Shown here one piece after another: positions 49,793 to 58,249 of a DNA stretch of 64,000 nucleotides. Position 1 is the stretch's first letter. The number at the start of each line of letters is the position of its first letter. The position numbers were made by a program, and so were the translations under genes. The notes beneath the pieces are model-generated. The model ran no database searches, was not told the origin of the DNA, and was given only the letters and a program-made list of their open reading frames with translations. Source of the stretch: Leptospiraceae bacterium (GTDB taxonomy: Bacteria > Spirochaetota > Leptospiria > Leptospirales > Leptospiraceae); assembly GCA_016711485.1 (NCBI GenBank), contig JADJSX010000023.1, forward strand, positions 372,001 to 436,000, in the 5' to 3' direction.

Positions 49793-51843
49793 CTCTCCTT
49801 TCTTTTCCGTGAGAGTGAATATTTTTCTAAGTCTCCATTTGCTTCTTCTACGGTAGAAAGAAAAAGACTTTCATCTTCGTTTATGATGCGTCCTCCTTTA
49901 TCATCGATGCCAATACGAATATCATCCTTACCATCAGAGCCCATAAAAACAACATCTTCATTTTCCATTTTGAATGTATTGATCCGAAATTCACCTGAAT
50001 ACTCGGCAGCCATCATTCCAATTTTGTGAAGGTTTAATTCTTTTTCGATGAAAGATGCTTTTCCATCGCGGTAAAGAACGCAAAATGGGTGTTCTGCGTT
50101 GATGTAATAAATAAATCCACGCTCGTTATCCACTAACCCCATCACAACTGAAACCATCATGGAACCATCAAAGGTTTCAAATATACTTTGCAATTCTTGA
50201 AAAGCAAGTTTAAGCCATCGTTCTGGAAAGACAGATTCTTCTTTGGAGAAAATTTTTGATCTGGAAAGAATAGACTTGAATACCACACCAAGGGCAAGAG
50301 CTCCCCCTGCTCCTTGAATGGATTTTCCCATTGCATCCCCATTCACAAAAGCAGTGTATTTTCTACCTTTTAAGTGAATGATTTCAGAGATACAAATATC
50401 TCCTCCAATTTCGTGCATTCTATTTTTGAATTCAAATTTCTTCTTTTGTTGAGTGAGAATTTTAACTTTAATATTTCCATCACCTGAAACGTTAGATGCC
50501 AGAGGTTGTATGATTAACGTAGTAAGAAAATAATCTCCATCCTGGTGTTCTTTTAAAAGTTTTACTTCTTTCAGTGTTTCATTTAATGCCTTTGTTCTTT
50601 CGTCTACTTTACTCTCCAAATTTTTGTTTAGATCTTCAATTTCGTTGTGAACTGAAATAAAGCGATTTGCGAGAACCCCTGCAAATCCAAGTATATAAAT
50701 AAAAAAAGCATACTTAGAAAAAGAAAGCCCTGAATTTAAAATAAGAGAATCCATAATATCAAAAATAGCTGCGAGCATAAATATGGCAAGACCGGTTAAT
50801 AATCGTTTTGCGTTGTGAACATTTTCTTTGATTGCATGATAAAATATTCTTCCCATGAGTGGAAGTCCCACAAATAAAAACGATAGTTGCCATAGCCTGA
50901 GTATATATTCTGCTTGATACATTTCCGGGCAAAGGAAAGTTAATCCACAAATAGTATAGGAGAAATAACTATACCAATTAGTCCACTTTCTAGCCTTATG
51001 AAAGAATAAAACATCTAGAGACTGAATTAAAAATGAAAGCATGGGATAAAGAACAGCAAGCTCAACTCTCTGGATAATCGCTGTATCCCAGGGATGTTCA
51101 AAGATGGCAGAGGTTCTTGTATAAATATATACACCTATAATAAAAGAAAAAGCACCATAATAAAAATTATAAAGCTCTACTCTTCTGCGATAAAATAAAA
51201 ACAAATGATAAAGTCCTACGGTAAGATAGACTGTGAGAAGTGCAAGCGTTACTCTATCCTGTTCATCGTAGCGAATTTCGTCATAGATTCCGAAGTCGTA
51301 ATATTTAGTCAGGTAAAAACCGGTGTGATCAAACTTGGGATGACCTGAAAGTTTGATTAGTAGCTGATTGTGATTAGCCTTTAAAAACTCTTTTGAAACC
51401 TGGTAGACAACTCCACGGACTGTCCGATGATAAGAAACTTTTCCGTCTTTTATTTCGCCTTCTTTTGCAATCAAATGTCCATTTATGTAGACTTCAAAAA
51501 CTTCTCCTATTTCACCAAAACGAATTCCAGTCTGTTTGGGATAATTCAGAATATCCTCTGAAATATCAAAATAGGTTAATAGAGTATACGTTGCGAGATT
51601 TCCTTCTTTCTGGAAATACTTATTCATCCAAATTGGGAAGGAATCTATCTTTTTCCAATTTTCCCCTGGCTCTTCTAATTGAAGAAAAGATGGTTCATAG
51701 GAATCTAAGATATACCAGACCTGGGAGTTACAGTTCTTTTTTTCAGGACAGGATTTTGCCAAATCGATTCTATCTAAAGAATATATAGAGAAGGGAATAA
51801 AAAGAAATATAATTTTTAAAAAGTTTTTTAGTTTTATTTTCAT
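49789..51843 (-). CDS. 7TM-DISM receptor with SpoIIE-type PP2C phosphatase domain
   Basis: A 684-residue signalling receptor. It has a signal peptide (residues 1-22), an extracytoplasmic 7TMR-DISMED2-like jelly-roll domain (about 40-185), seven TM helices (about 190-395), a short coiled coil (IEDLNKNLESKVDERTKALN), and a C-terminal SpoIIE/RsbU-type Ser/Thr phosphatase (about 440-665; HEIGGDICISEI, AFVNGDAMGKSIQGAGGA, DVVFMGSDGKDD). Such proteins usually dephosphorylate anti-anti-sigma factors, though no anti-sigma partner lies nearby. It is followed by the overlapping TPR gene. Upstream bases 51881-51927 hold a 20-base tandem repeat. Confidence 0.9.
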   Translation of the reverse strand: MKIKLKNFLKIIFLFIPFSIYSLDRIDLAKSCPEKKNCNSQVWYILDSYEPSFLQLEEPGENWKKIDSFPIWMNKYFQKEGNLATYTLLTYFDISEDILNYPKQTGIRFGEIGEVFEVYINGHLIAKEGEIKDGKVSYHRTVRGVVYQVSKEFLKANHNQLLIKLSGHPKFDHTGFYLTKYYDFGIYDEIRYDEQDRVTLALLTVYLTVGLYHLFLFYRRRVELYNFYYGAFSFIIGVYIYTRTSAIFEHPWDTAIIQRVELAVLYPMLSFLIQSLDVLFFHKARKWTNWYSYFSYTICGLTFLCPEMYQAEYILRLWQLSFLFVGLPLMGRIFYHAIKENVHNAKRLLTGLAIFMLAAIFDIMDSLILNSGLSFSKYAFFIYILGFAGVLANRFISVHNEIEDLNKNLESKVDERTKALNETLKEVKLLKEHQDGDYFLTTLIIQPLASNVSGDGNIKVKILTQQKKKFEFKNRMHEIGGDICISEIIHLKGRKYTAFVNGDAMGKSIQGAGGALALGVVFKSILSRSKIFSKEESVFPERWLKLAFQELQSIFETFDGSMMVSVVMGLVDNERGFIYYINAEHPFCVLYRDGKASFIEKELNLHKIGMMAAEYSGEFRINTFKMENEDVVFMGSDGKDDIRIGIDDKGGRIINEDESLFLSTVEEANGDLEKYSLSRKRKES

Positions 51844-51880
51844 AGTTATGTTAAAGTTTACAAAAATACAGTATTATTCC

Positions 51881-51927
51881 AAAATTACAATACCAATTCT
51901 AAAATTACAATACCAATTCTAAAATTA
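51881..51927. repeat. Short tandem repeat upstream of the 7TM receptor
   Basis: AAAATTACAATACCAATTCT occurs twice head to tail (51881-51900, 51901-51920), followed by a partial third copy. It lies 38-84 bases before the receptor's start on its promoter side, so copy number could affect expression. Confidence 0.8.
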
Positions 51928-51997
51928 AACTAGGAAATTTTTTGACAGTAGAGAAATCTCTAATTCCTATTCACCTAACTAGTGCTACTTTGTCATT

Positions 51998-52580
51998 TTA
52001 GAGGGCTAATAAAATTCCATCAAGATGTTTTAGAAAAATACAAGAATCCAAAGTAGCGAGTTCAATAACTCTTTTTTTTAAATATACCCTACATACAGTT
52101 TGAACATCTCCAAAGGTCAGTCGTTTTTTTTTACGAACTCCTTGATCGCTTTTCCATGTTGCAGCCATTGCATCATACTGTAGGTGACGATACACAATGT
52201 CCAGTGACGGAGAATTCTATCCATACTTCTTACTTGATATTCGTCTGCACCTAGAAAGTCTTTTACTTCTCGATAAAAAACTTCTATCCAATTCCGCCGA
52301 TGATAATAGCGGATAACAGTGTCATCCCGCAACTCGGTTGCATTGGAAATAAAATAACTTACCTCTGCATTTGCCCAATCACCAATTCTATCTGTTTCAA
52401 TTATCACTCTTCTTTTTCCACTTAATCCTTTTACTTTCAAGTCCATCCGAACGAAATAAATTTTCTTATTCGAACCATCTGACAATTTAATATCAAGGGG
52501 TCGAAATGCGTCAGGCTCTATGAGTGTAACTAACTCACTTATCTTGTGCTCACTGCTTTTTAAATCATTTGGAAATTTGT
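51998..52580 (-). pseudogene. C-terminal remnant of a DDE (IS4/IS701-like) transposase
   Basis: On the minus strand the frame is open from the edge of repeat C (52580) to 52117, encoding EHKISELVTLIEPDAFRPLD, RRVIIETDRIGDWAN, YHRRNWIEVFYREVKDFLGA and RHWTLCIVTYSMMQWL: the last catalytic-Glu region of an IS701/IS4-type transposase. The end continues in another frame to 51998 (TFGDVQTVCRVYLKK). The N-terminal half is missing, cut off exactly where repeat C begins. No TIRs were found. Confidence 0.8.
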
Positions 52581-52715
52581 AAATTTTACCCCGTTTAGTT
52601 CAAAACATCTTTTTATGAATAAGGAGCAATCCATTTTTTCTTTAAGCTTTTAATTTGCGGGATAGAATGGGAGAGAATTATGGGAGAAGTGAGATGCAAT
52701 TTACTAGAAAGAAAA
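52581..52715 (+). repeat. Cassette-region repeat, copy C (135 bp)
   Basis: Identical to copies A and B over 135 bases. It abuts the truncated transposase on the left and copy D on the right, sharing the A-rich junction. Confidence 0.95.
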
Positions 52716-52860
52716 ATTTTACCCCGTTTCGTTCAAAACATCATATTATGAGAGAGACTAAATCCGTTTTTAATTTAAGCTTTTAATTTGTGAGAATAGA
52801 ATGGGAGACAGTTTTGGGAGAAGTTGGATGCAAATTAGGCAATAGCCGCTAGAAAGAAAA
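52713..52860 (+). repeat. Cassette-region repeat, copy D (148 bp, second subtype)
   Basis: A diverged copy in tandem with C. The 3' end is of the second subtype, GGGAGAAGTTGGATGCAAAT then TAGGCAATAGCCGCTAGAAAG, with a small GGC/GCC hairpin that A-C lack. It is followed 64 bases later by the orphan antitoxin-like gene. Confidence 0.9.
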
Positions 52861-52924
52861 TTTTAATTTTTTCTTTACCTTTGATTTAGAGTTGAAAAAA
52901 AAACTATTTGGTCATTCTAGTGAT

Positions 52925-53152
52925 ATGGAAAATTTATACAAACTCGCAGACCTGTTCTTACCACTTTCAGAAGAAAGACAGCGAGAAATTCTAGACTTTG
53001 CTGAGTTTTTATTTCTAAAACATTTACAAAACAAAGAAGTGGTGAATGGCTCTATAGATTCCATTCAAAATGAACTCGAACCAAGCGATGAGCTTAAAAA
53101 ATTATTAAAAGCAAGATATGCAGAGCATAGAAAGAATCCAGAACTTGCGTGA
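52925..53152 (+). CDS. DUF2281-like antitoxin-type protein (orphan)
   Basis: A 75-residue protein beginning MENLYKLADLFLPLSEERQR, then EILDFAEFLFLKHL, which is the hallmark of DUF2281/VapB-like small proteins often paired with PIN or RelE toxins. The ATG at 52925 is preferred over an upstream in-frame TTG (52892) because family homology begins here. No toxin frame follows. The next 270 bases (53153-53425) contain no gene, only short inverted repeats (around 53267-53313, TACTGATTC and GAATCAGTA). It appears to be an orphan left from a TA pair. Confidence 0.65.
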   Translation: MENLYKLADLFLPLSEERQREILDFAEFLFLKHLQNKEVVNGSIDSIQNELEPSDELKKLLKARYAEHRKNPELA

Positions 53153-53425
53153 AAATGGACAGATGTAAAAGAGGAGTTAATGAAAAGATACAAATGAGCT
53201 ACTTATACCATTTCTCAAAAAGAATTGCGTTTTACAACTTCGGATATGTCGAAATGGTACATACTGATTCGCTTTTCTATAAAGTCTTGCGCAACGATTA
53301 AATAGAATCAGTATATAAAAAAAATAGCAGTTGCGATAGGCGAAAGATTTCCAAAGTCACAAGATTTTGCAATAAGGAATTAGGGAAAGACGTCCTCCAA
53401 TAATGGTAGTTTTAAAATTTTTAAA

Positions 53426-53454
53426 TTGACTCTACACAAAGTATTGTGTAAGAT
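53426..53454 (+). promoter_or_regulatory. vapBC promoter with dyad operator; mRNA would start at the AUG
   Basis: TTGACT (53426-53431), a 17-base spacer and TAAGAT (53449-53454) form a good sigma-70-type promoter. Between and over the hexamers lies TACACAAAGTATTGTGTA (53433-53450), a perfect 7-base-arm dyad, the likely VapBC autorepression operator. Only 6 bases separate the -10 from the vapB ATG (53461), so the transcript is predicted to be leaderless. Confidence 0.75.
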
Positions 53455-53460
53455 GTAAGC

Positions 53461-53670
53461 ATGGCTACTAATTTAGACTTAAATATGGATCTTCTAGAAC
53501 AGGCATTTGCATTGAGCGGTCTTAAAACTAAAAAGGAAACTGTAAATTTTGCCCTGAAAGAATTTATTCAAAGAAGAAAGCAAAAAGAAATTCTAAAATT
53601 CATTGGTAAAGTTGAATTTGATCCAAATTATGATTTCAAGGCAAAGCGAAGTAGAAAAAAGACCACATGA
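53461..53670 (+). CDS. vapB: VapB-type antitoxin
   Basis: A 69-residue antitoxin of the ribbon-helix-helix VapB type common beside PIN toxins (MATNLDLNMDLLEQAFALSG, then KTKKETVNFALKEFIQRRK), with a basic, probably disordered tail. It should neutralise VapC and repress the operon through the dyad over its promoter. Its stop overlaps the vapC start by four bases (ATGA). No ribosome site precedes the ATG, consistent with a leaderless transcript. Confidence 0.9.
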   Translation: MATNLDLNMDLLEQAFALSGLKTKKETVNFALKEFIQRRKQKEILKFIGKVEFDPNYDFKAKRSRKKTT

Positions 53671-54098
53671 GAATTAGTTGTTTATTGGATACTTCTGTTT
53701 GGTCGGAAGCACTTAGAAGAAAAAATACATCCCTAAAATCTGAAAAAACTTTTTTATATCATTTAATTCAAAATGAAGAAAATATTTTTATAACCGGAGT
53801 CATTATACAGGAATTACTTTCGGGCATTAAAAATGAAAAGATGTTCATGGAACTGAAAGAAATTTTATTAAACTTCGAAATAATTGAGCCGGATGTAGAG
53901 GATTATATTCAGGCGGCGAGTCTTCAAAATAAAATATCAGCAAAAGGAATACAGGCAAGTACTGTTGATTTACTTTTGGTTAGTATTGCGATAAGAAGAA
54001 ATTATTATCTATTAAGTTTTGATAAGGATTTCAATTATATATCTAAGCATACAGATCTAAGGTTATTGAGTTTTGAATCTTATTTAAAAATGAAGTAA
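53667..54098 (+). CDS. vapC: VapC-type PIN-domain ribonuclease toxin
   Basis: A 143-residue PIN-domain toxin, expected to cut RNA (often tRNA) with Mg2+. Acidic residues are where the family has them: LLDTSVW near the start, an internal Glu in VIIQELLSG, STVDLLLVSIA, and LLSFDKDFNYI near the end. It is translationally coupled to vapB through ATGA overlap and appears full length and intact. Confidence 0.93.
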   Translation: MRISCLLDTSVWSEALRRKNTSLKSEKTFLYHLIQNEENIFITGVIIQELLSGIKNEKMFMELKEILLNFEIIEPDVEDYIQAASLQNKISAKGIQASTVDLLLVSIAIRRNYYLLSFDKDFNYISKHTDLRLLSFESYLKMK

Positions 54099-54152
54099 AT
54101 TCTTAAATCTGATCTGTAGCGGGGTAGGGGACTTGTATTCTCGATTTCTGAG

Positions 54153-55268
54153 GTGTCCAAGATCAAGAACATTGAAAAAATACCTGAAGAATCAAGAGAA
54201 GTTGTAGAAGTTGGTTTAGGTGCAGCTTTAAAGAAAAAGAGTCTAGGTAAAACAAAGATTAACTTTGTTCAGATTGAAAATTCACTTTCTGGTGGAAAGA
54301 CAGGAGCTGCTGTATTTGTAGCACGTTATGGGATAACGGATAAGACTACTTTTGTGCGTGTTTTAAAGATTGCACCAAAAGAAATATGTGAATCTGAGAA
54401 CGAGGGATATGTAAAGACTCGTGAAACGTTACTCGATATATTTAGCCAGGTAGAATATTATTCGGAAGATGAGTTTCCCTCTAGCAAAGATAAATATGGG
54501 ATATTATTATACCAAGATATCGGAACAGTTGCGGCAAGCGATTTAAAAGGAATTGCAAAGTATTTCACAAATAAAATCCTAAAAGCGGATAATGAGAATA
54601 AGACGGAATCCAAAGAAGATACGGAAAAATTTTCCCGTGAGCTGTCATTACTCATGCAAAAAGAAGTTTTTCTGAGTTTAAAAAAAGGACTTTATGGAAC
54701 GGTAAAACGAAGAGATGTTAATTTTTCTGATAATTACGGAAAGAAATTAATATCAGATAAAGTTAAACAAGGATTAGCCGAACTAAAAGAAATAGATTCC
54801 AGTCTTCCCGATTACTCCACTATTCTGGAATATTTTAATATAAATGCAACTTATCATGAAGTAAATTATGTGCATGGAGATTTGAATCCTGAGAATGTTC
54901 TCGTTTGGGAGAATGAACGAGGTTTCTTGAACTGTAAGCTCATTGACTTTTGCGAGGTTATGCCAAAAAAGAGAGATACTTTCACTCCATTGTTTTGGGA
55001 CTACTCTCGTTTGCTTGGCGAAATGATTTTGAATTTTGTAGAGGAGATATTTGTTGCGGCATCAAATGATAAAGCGAAACCTCTTGAAGGCGAACAAACG
55101 TTTGTTCGCCTTCAAGAGGTTTCACGACTTCTAAACGATTTAAGACGTGCAGAAGTAATACAAGACTATTTCTATTGCCAGATACTTTTCTTTTTATTTT
55201 TTGCAAAATTTCAAAGAGAAAATCCTTACAAGAGATTATTTGGTGTTAATTTTGCTTTAAGCTTTTAA
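54153..55268 (+). CDS. APH/protein kinase-like protein carrying an in-frame palindromic insertion
   Basis: A 371-residue kinase-fold protein. The catalytic loop HGDLNPENVLV (residues about 243-253) and a DFG-like LIDFCEV (about 266-272) resemble aminoglycoside phosphotransferase/choline kinase-type folds. An N-terminal Lys region (VRVLKIAPKE) may bind ATP. Substrate is unknown, and such domains occur as signalling parts of conflict-type multidomain proteins. Codons at 55076-55123 lie in a perfect 48-bp palindrome encoding KPLEGEQTFVRLQEVS, which is probably inserted. The last residues (FALSF) and the stop are inside repeat E, so the natural C-terminus may be lost. The GTG start is weak: the frame is open back to 54120 but has no ATG there. 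Confidence 0.6.
   Translation: MSKIKNIEKIPEESREVVEVGLGAALKKKSLGKTKINFVQIENSLSGGKTGAAVFVARYGITDKTTFVRVLKIAPKEICESENEGYVKTRETLLDIFSQVEYYSEDEFPSSKDKYGILLYQDIGTVAASDLKGIAKYFTNKILKADNENKTESKEDTEKFSRELSLLMQKEVFLSLKKGLYGTVKRRDVNFSDNYGKKLISDKVKQGLAELKEIDSSLPDYSTILEYFNINATYHEVNYVHGDLNPENVLVWENERGFLNCKLIDFCEVMPKKRDTFTPLFWDYSRLLGEMILNFVEEIFVAASNDKAKPLEGEQTFVRLQEVSRLLNDLRRAEVIQDYFYCQILFFLFFAKFQRENPYKRLFGVNFALSF
55076..55123. repeat. Palindromic element, copy 3 (perfect 48 bp, inside a gene)
   Basis: Every base from 55076 to 55123 pairs with its mirror partner around 55099/55100, with no mismatch and no loop. The inner design CTTGAAGGCGAACAAACG and its complement parallels TTGAAGGTGCGAAAACG in copy 2. 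It is read in frame by the kinase gene (16 codons) and, being a palindrome, would give the same peptide from either strand. Confidence 0.95.
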
Positions 55269-55328
55269 TTTTTGGGAGAAAATGATGGGAGAAGTTGGAT
55301 GCAAATTAGGCGATAGCCGCTAGAAAGG
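55249..55328 (+). repeat. Cassette-region repeat, copy E (3' part)
   Basis: Begins about TTTGCTTTAAGCTTTTAATT and ends TAGGCGATAGCCGCTAGAAAG (second subtype). The first ~60 bases of the repeat are absent; the kinase gene runs into it and stops within it. Confidence 0.9.
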
Positions 55329-55331
55329 AAG

Positions 55332-55666
55332 TTATCCTATTTCTACTAACCTCTCACCAGATTGAAGTAACTCTATTGCTTGGATAAGATTAACCAACAA
55401 TATTTCTTTAAGTTATCATTAGAAGTATTACCGCAAGTAATCCAAATAATTTTAGGCCGGAAACCAAGCTCGTAGAGAAGATTCAAAAAATCATTATCTT
55501 TCGTCATAATCACAATGTCTTCTTCCTGTCTGGCTTTTTCGAAAATTTCTATGTCATTAGCATCTCTTAAACCTAAAAATTTGAGCGAATAACTTTCTAT
55601 TCCAAATGTAGAATTTATCTAAATAGCAAGTGAAGGAGATAGCTGTGCATCGATCCAAATTTTCAT
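55332..55666 (-). pseudogene. DUF5615 PIN-like toxin, broken
   Basis: The minus strand reads MKIWIDAQLSPSLAI, then a TAG stop at codon 16, then SLKFLGLRDANDIEIFEKAR, EDIVIMTKDNDFLNLL and IIWITCGNTSN: the DUF5615 (VapC45-like PIN) toxin family. Near the end the frame shifts (about 55405), and the tail IQAIELLQSGERLVEIG is in another frame. The ATG overlaps the stop of the antitoxin (ATGA), as in an ordinary TA operon. The toxin is therefore dead while its antitoxin is intact. Confidence 0.85.
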
Positions 55667-55887
55667 GCAGCAAGAACAATGTGATCGATTCTCTTTAAAG
55701 CAAAGAGAACACTTGCCTTTACATCATCTTTTTCTAAGTCTGGAAGTTCTTCTAAAATTTGGTCAAAGGTTAGTCCATTTGCAAGCAATTGAAGAATATC
55801 AACTACTCGTATTCTCATTCCTCGAATACAAGGCTTTCCGCCACACTGGTTTGGATTAAAAGTAATGCGTTTTAAGAGTTCTTCCAT
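55663..55887 (-). CDS. DUF433 (VapB45-like) antitoxin
   Basis: A 74-residue DUF433 protein, complete: RITFNPNQCGGKPCIRGMRI, then RVVDILQLLANGLTFDQILE and ELPDLEKDDVKASVLFALKR. The family carries a winged helix-turn-helix-like fold and is the antitoxin of DUF5615 toxins. It overlaps the broken toxin by four bases. Antisense to its neighbours, the module lies between repeat pieces E and F. Confidence 0.88.
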   Translation of the reverse strand: MEELLKRITFNPNQCGGKPCIRGMRIRVVDILQLLANGLTFDQILEELPDLEKDDVKASVLFALKRIDHIVLAA

Positions 55888-56002
55888 AGTGATTCCATTT
55901 TAATTTATAAAAATAATCCTTACAATAACAAAATCCTCCCTTCTTGAAATTCTATTCATTGAAAATCCAACTCCTTGTTTTAAAGTACAAGAGATTTAAA
56001 AA

Positions 56003-56068
56003 TGTAAAATGTCCCCCATTTCATTCAAAACATTTCCTTAAGAAAAAAAGGGAATACATTTTTGCTTT
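56003..56068 (+). repeat. Cassette-region repeat, copy F (5' part, diverged)
   Basis: Matches the first half of the repeat (CCCCCATTTCATTCAAAACAT, then an AATACATTTTTGCTTTA end). It merges into the start of the following open frame. Confidence 0.7.
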
Positions 56069-56403
56069 ACGATATAAATATTGAGCTAAAGAGTATTAAT
56101 TCAAGCGGCAAAGATAAGAGTCCTATTAATATTTACTATAAAGGTGAAATAGTTTTTAATAAAATTTTAAAATCTGATATTGGATTGAAAACGATTAATT
56201 TACTCTTTGATAAAAATTTACTTTCTGATGATAACTTTGAAGAAATCAGAACAAATAAATCTTCTAGTTTTCTCTTGTTAAAATGTTTAGATGAAATTAC
56301 TGAAACGGAAAAAAAATATGGAAAATATAAGTATGAATCCAATCCAGAACTTACTTATAAAGGTGAAGAATACTTTGTAGCAAAATATTTAAAAGGGAGA
56401 TAA
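56062..56403 (+). CDS. Hypothetical protein starting inside repeat F
   Basis: A 113-residue soluble, Lys-rich protein of no recognised family (INIELKSINSSGKDKSPINI, ELTYKGEEYFVAKYLKG). The only start is TTG at 56062, and the frame is open further upstream through the repeat piece. The original N-terminus may therefore have been lost when the repeat became joined. It lies 7 bases before a lipoprotein gene and probably belongs to the same transcript. Confidence 0.5.
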   Translation: MLYDINIELKSINSSGKDKSPINIYYKGEIVFNKILKSDIGLKTINLLFDKNLLSDDNFEEIRTNKSSSFLLLKCLDEITETEKKYGKYKYESNPELTYKGEEYFVAKYLKGR

Positions 56404-56410
56404 ATTAGAA

Positions 56411-56995
56411 ATGAAAATATTACTTACGATTTTTTGCATGGTGACATTAATTTCATGTGCTGTCGATTTACGTCAAGTTCCTTCAATAAGAGAACAGTCA
56501 AATATTCTATATAAAGAAAATAAAACTTTATATATTGGTTCTGTTGATGTTTTTTTATCAGAAAGAGATGAATTGAATGAAGCTTGGAAAATTTCTCTAA
56601 TATCTATTATACAGAGCAAAAGAATTTTTAAAGAAGTATCGTTATTACCCAACGATATAGGAAAGCTTTCTAATGATTATATAATTCTTGATATGGAGGT
56701 TAAACCTTATTATTCAGATAAATATAATTGGTTGATTAGCTGGCCTGCAGTGTATCCAATGGCAGCTTATTGGCCTTTACAGGTTAGAACTGGCAAATAT
56801 AGAGTTGATTTAAAATATGATTTAGTTTCTAAAGATCGTAAAATTATTTCCTCAGGTGTTTTAAACGTAGAGCATGAAGAAACTAATATTTTTTATGGTT
56901 TTTTTCGGACGACAGATATTGAAAAAATGATTGAAATTTCTAATTTAGAGGTTATGGAATTATGTGGCAAAAGATTAAAAGAATTATTTCCATAA
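56411..56995 (+). CDS. Putative lipoprotein
   Basis: A 194-residue predicted lipoprotein: the signal sequence MKILLTIFCMVTLISC has an ordinary lipobox (LISC). The mature part (RTGKYRVDLKYDLVSKDRKI, SGVLNVEHEETNIFYG) has the alternating pattern of a beta-rich envelope protein, but I do not recognise the family. It overlaps the next lipoprotein-like gene by 34 bases and so forms a small envelope operon with it. Confidence 0.75.
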   Translation: MKILLTIFCMVTLISCAVDLRQVPSIREQSNILYKENKTLYIGSVDVFLSERDELNEAWKISLISIIQSKRIFKEVSLLPNDIGKLSNDYIILDMEVKPYYSDKYNWLISWPAVYPMAAYWPLQVRTGKYRVDLKYDLVSKDRKIISSGVLNVEHEETNIFYGFFRTTDIEKMIEISNLEVMELCGKRLKELFP

Positions 56996-57282
56996 TAACA
57001 GTGTTTTTTTTATTCCATAACTGTATTACAACTTTTAAAATGCCCTCTTCAAAAAATGAAAAATGTACAATGGAATTTTTCAGACTAAAGAAACAGGTTA
57101 ACAGAGTTCGAGAAAATTATAGACTCGTTCAAATGTCCATGGGAATTGCTATGTTTTTCGGTTTGTTATACCCGCCTTCTTTTATAATAGGTCTCACCGG
57201 CACAATCATAGGAACAAGTATTACAAATTATAAAATGCTTCAAATCGAAAAAAAAATAAAAAACCAATGCGAGAAAAACTAA
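56962..57282 (+). CDS. Small putative lipoprotein with a membrane segment
   Basis: A 106-residue protein with N-terminal hydrophobic segment ending FLFHNC (possible lipobox), a short helical region rich in Arg/Lys, and a second hydrophobic stretch with Gly spacing (FFGLLYPPSFIIGLTGTIIG). No family recognised. Its start is 34 bases inside the upstream gene, suggesting coupled translation. Confidence 0.65.
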   Translation: MWQKIKRIISIITVFFLFHNCITTFKMPSSKNEKCTMEFFRLKKQVNRVRENYRLVQMSMGIAMFFGLLYPPSFIIGLTGTIIGTSITNYKMLQIEKKIKNQCEKN

Positions 57283-57404
57283 TAATAGTTTATGTTTTAA
57301 TTCGGATTAACAGTCGATTAGCCGTAGGGATAAATATTTTAACTAGAACATTTTAGATTTTCATAATATTCATTAGTGGCTAACAGGAAGGAGAGATTAA
57401 AAAA

Positions 57405-58249
57405 TTGAATAGATTAATAATGGCTATAAGTATTTATTATTTACTGTTATGTGCATTTCCTGTTAAGGCAGAGAATACTCAGGAATTTCTTGAAAAAATG
57501 AATCTAAAAAAATCAATCCTAAGTTTAATAAAAAACCTGATTATTATTTTTCCTTCCCAATTATATTTGATTTTGAGCGTTTAAAACGACCTATTTTTAT
57601 AAGTATAGGTTTACCAGATGCATTTTTTAAGATCTCAGTTGTAAGTGCTGGATACCACTGGAATAAGTTTTTATCAGTTGGGATATCCAGAAATCTTTAT
57701 CGTCAATATTATTATGATGAAGGCTCAACGGATGGGTATGATAAAGGTAAGTATGGAATAATGAGTTACAGTCAAAAAACTGTATGGCAAGATTATGGAG
57801 AGATTAAAGGATCACCCGATTTAGGATTTAATCTCTTTGCTCATTACTACCCATTTCCTGATCTTAATTTACCATTATATATCCCTTTTTATTTGGGACG
57901 CTCTATCAGATCGCAAGTAATTTGGGGATCTGAAAATGTGATGTATCGACCGAATACTTCTAATTATCCAGTCATCTCTATGGAAGCAGATTATTTACCA
58001 AGTTATTATATTGGATCAGGATTAGGGATAAACTTTGCTTTACCAGAAGGAATAAGCGTTGGAATAGAATTTGGATATGTTAAAATGCTACATCCTGAAT
58101 TGGATTTTAATTTGAGAGGGTCTTATATCAATACAACGAATATAAGTATTTCTGATATATTTGTGTATGAACAATTATTCAAAAGAGCATTTCCGGGAAC
58201 AGATATTGTAAAAATGAATTATGGAATTTTGATAGGAATGCGTTTTTAA
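57405..58249 (+). pseudogene. Beta-rich exported protein interrupted by a one-base frameshift
   Basis: TTG at 57405 follows a strong ribosome site (AAGGAGAG) and begins a signal peptide (MNRLIMAISIYYLLLCAFPV, then KA). The frame shifts between 57494 and 57520, a window containing an A6 and an A7 run, and continues as FNKKPDYYFSFPIIFDFERL, ISIGLPDAFFKISVVSAGYH, ending GTDIVKMNYGILIGMRF. The aromatic-rich alternating pattern and terminal Phe suggest an outer-membrane beta-barrel. Loss of one A would explain the break. It may be a pseudogene, a sequencing error or a phase-variable gene. Confidence 0.65.

Noticed and set aside
54982..55206. Minus-strand frame across the 48-bp palindrome as a separate gene
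   Set aside because: It encodes the same palindrome-derived peptide only because the DNA is self-complementary; the remainder is antisense to the kinase with no start signal.
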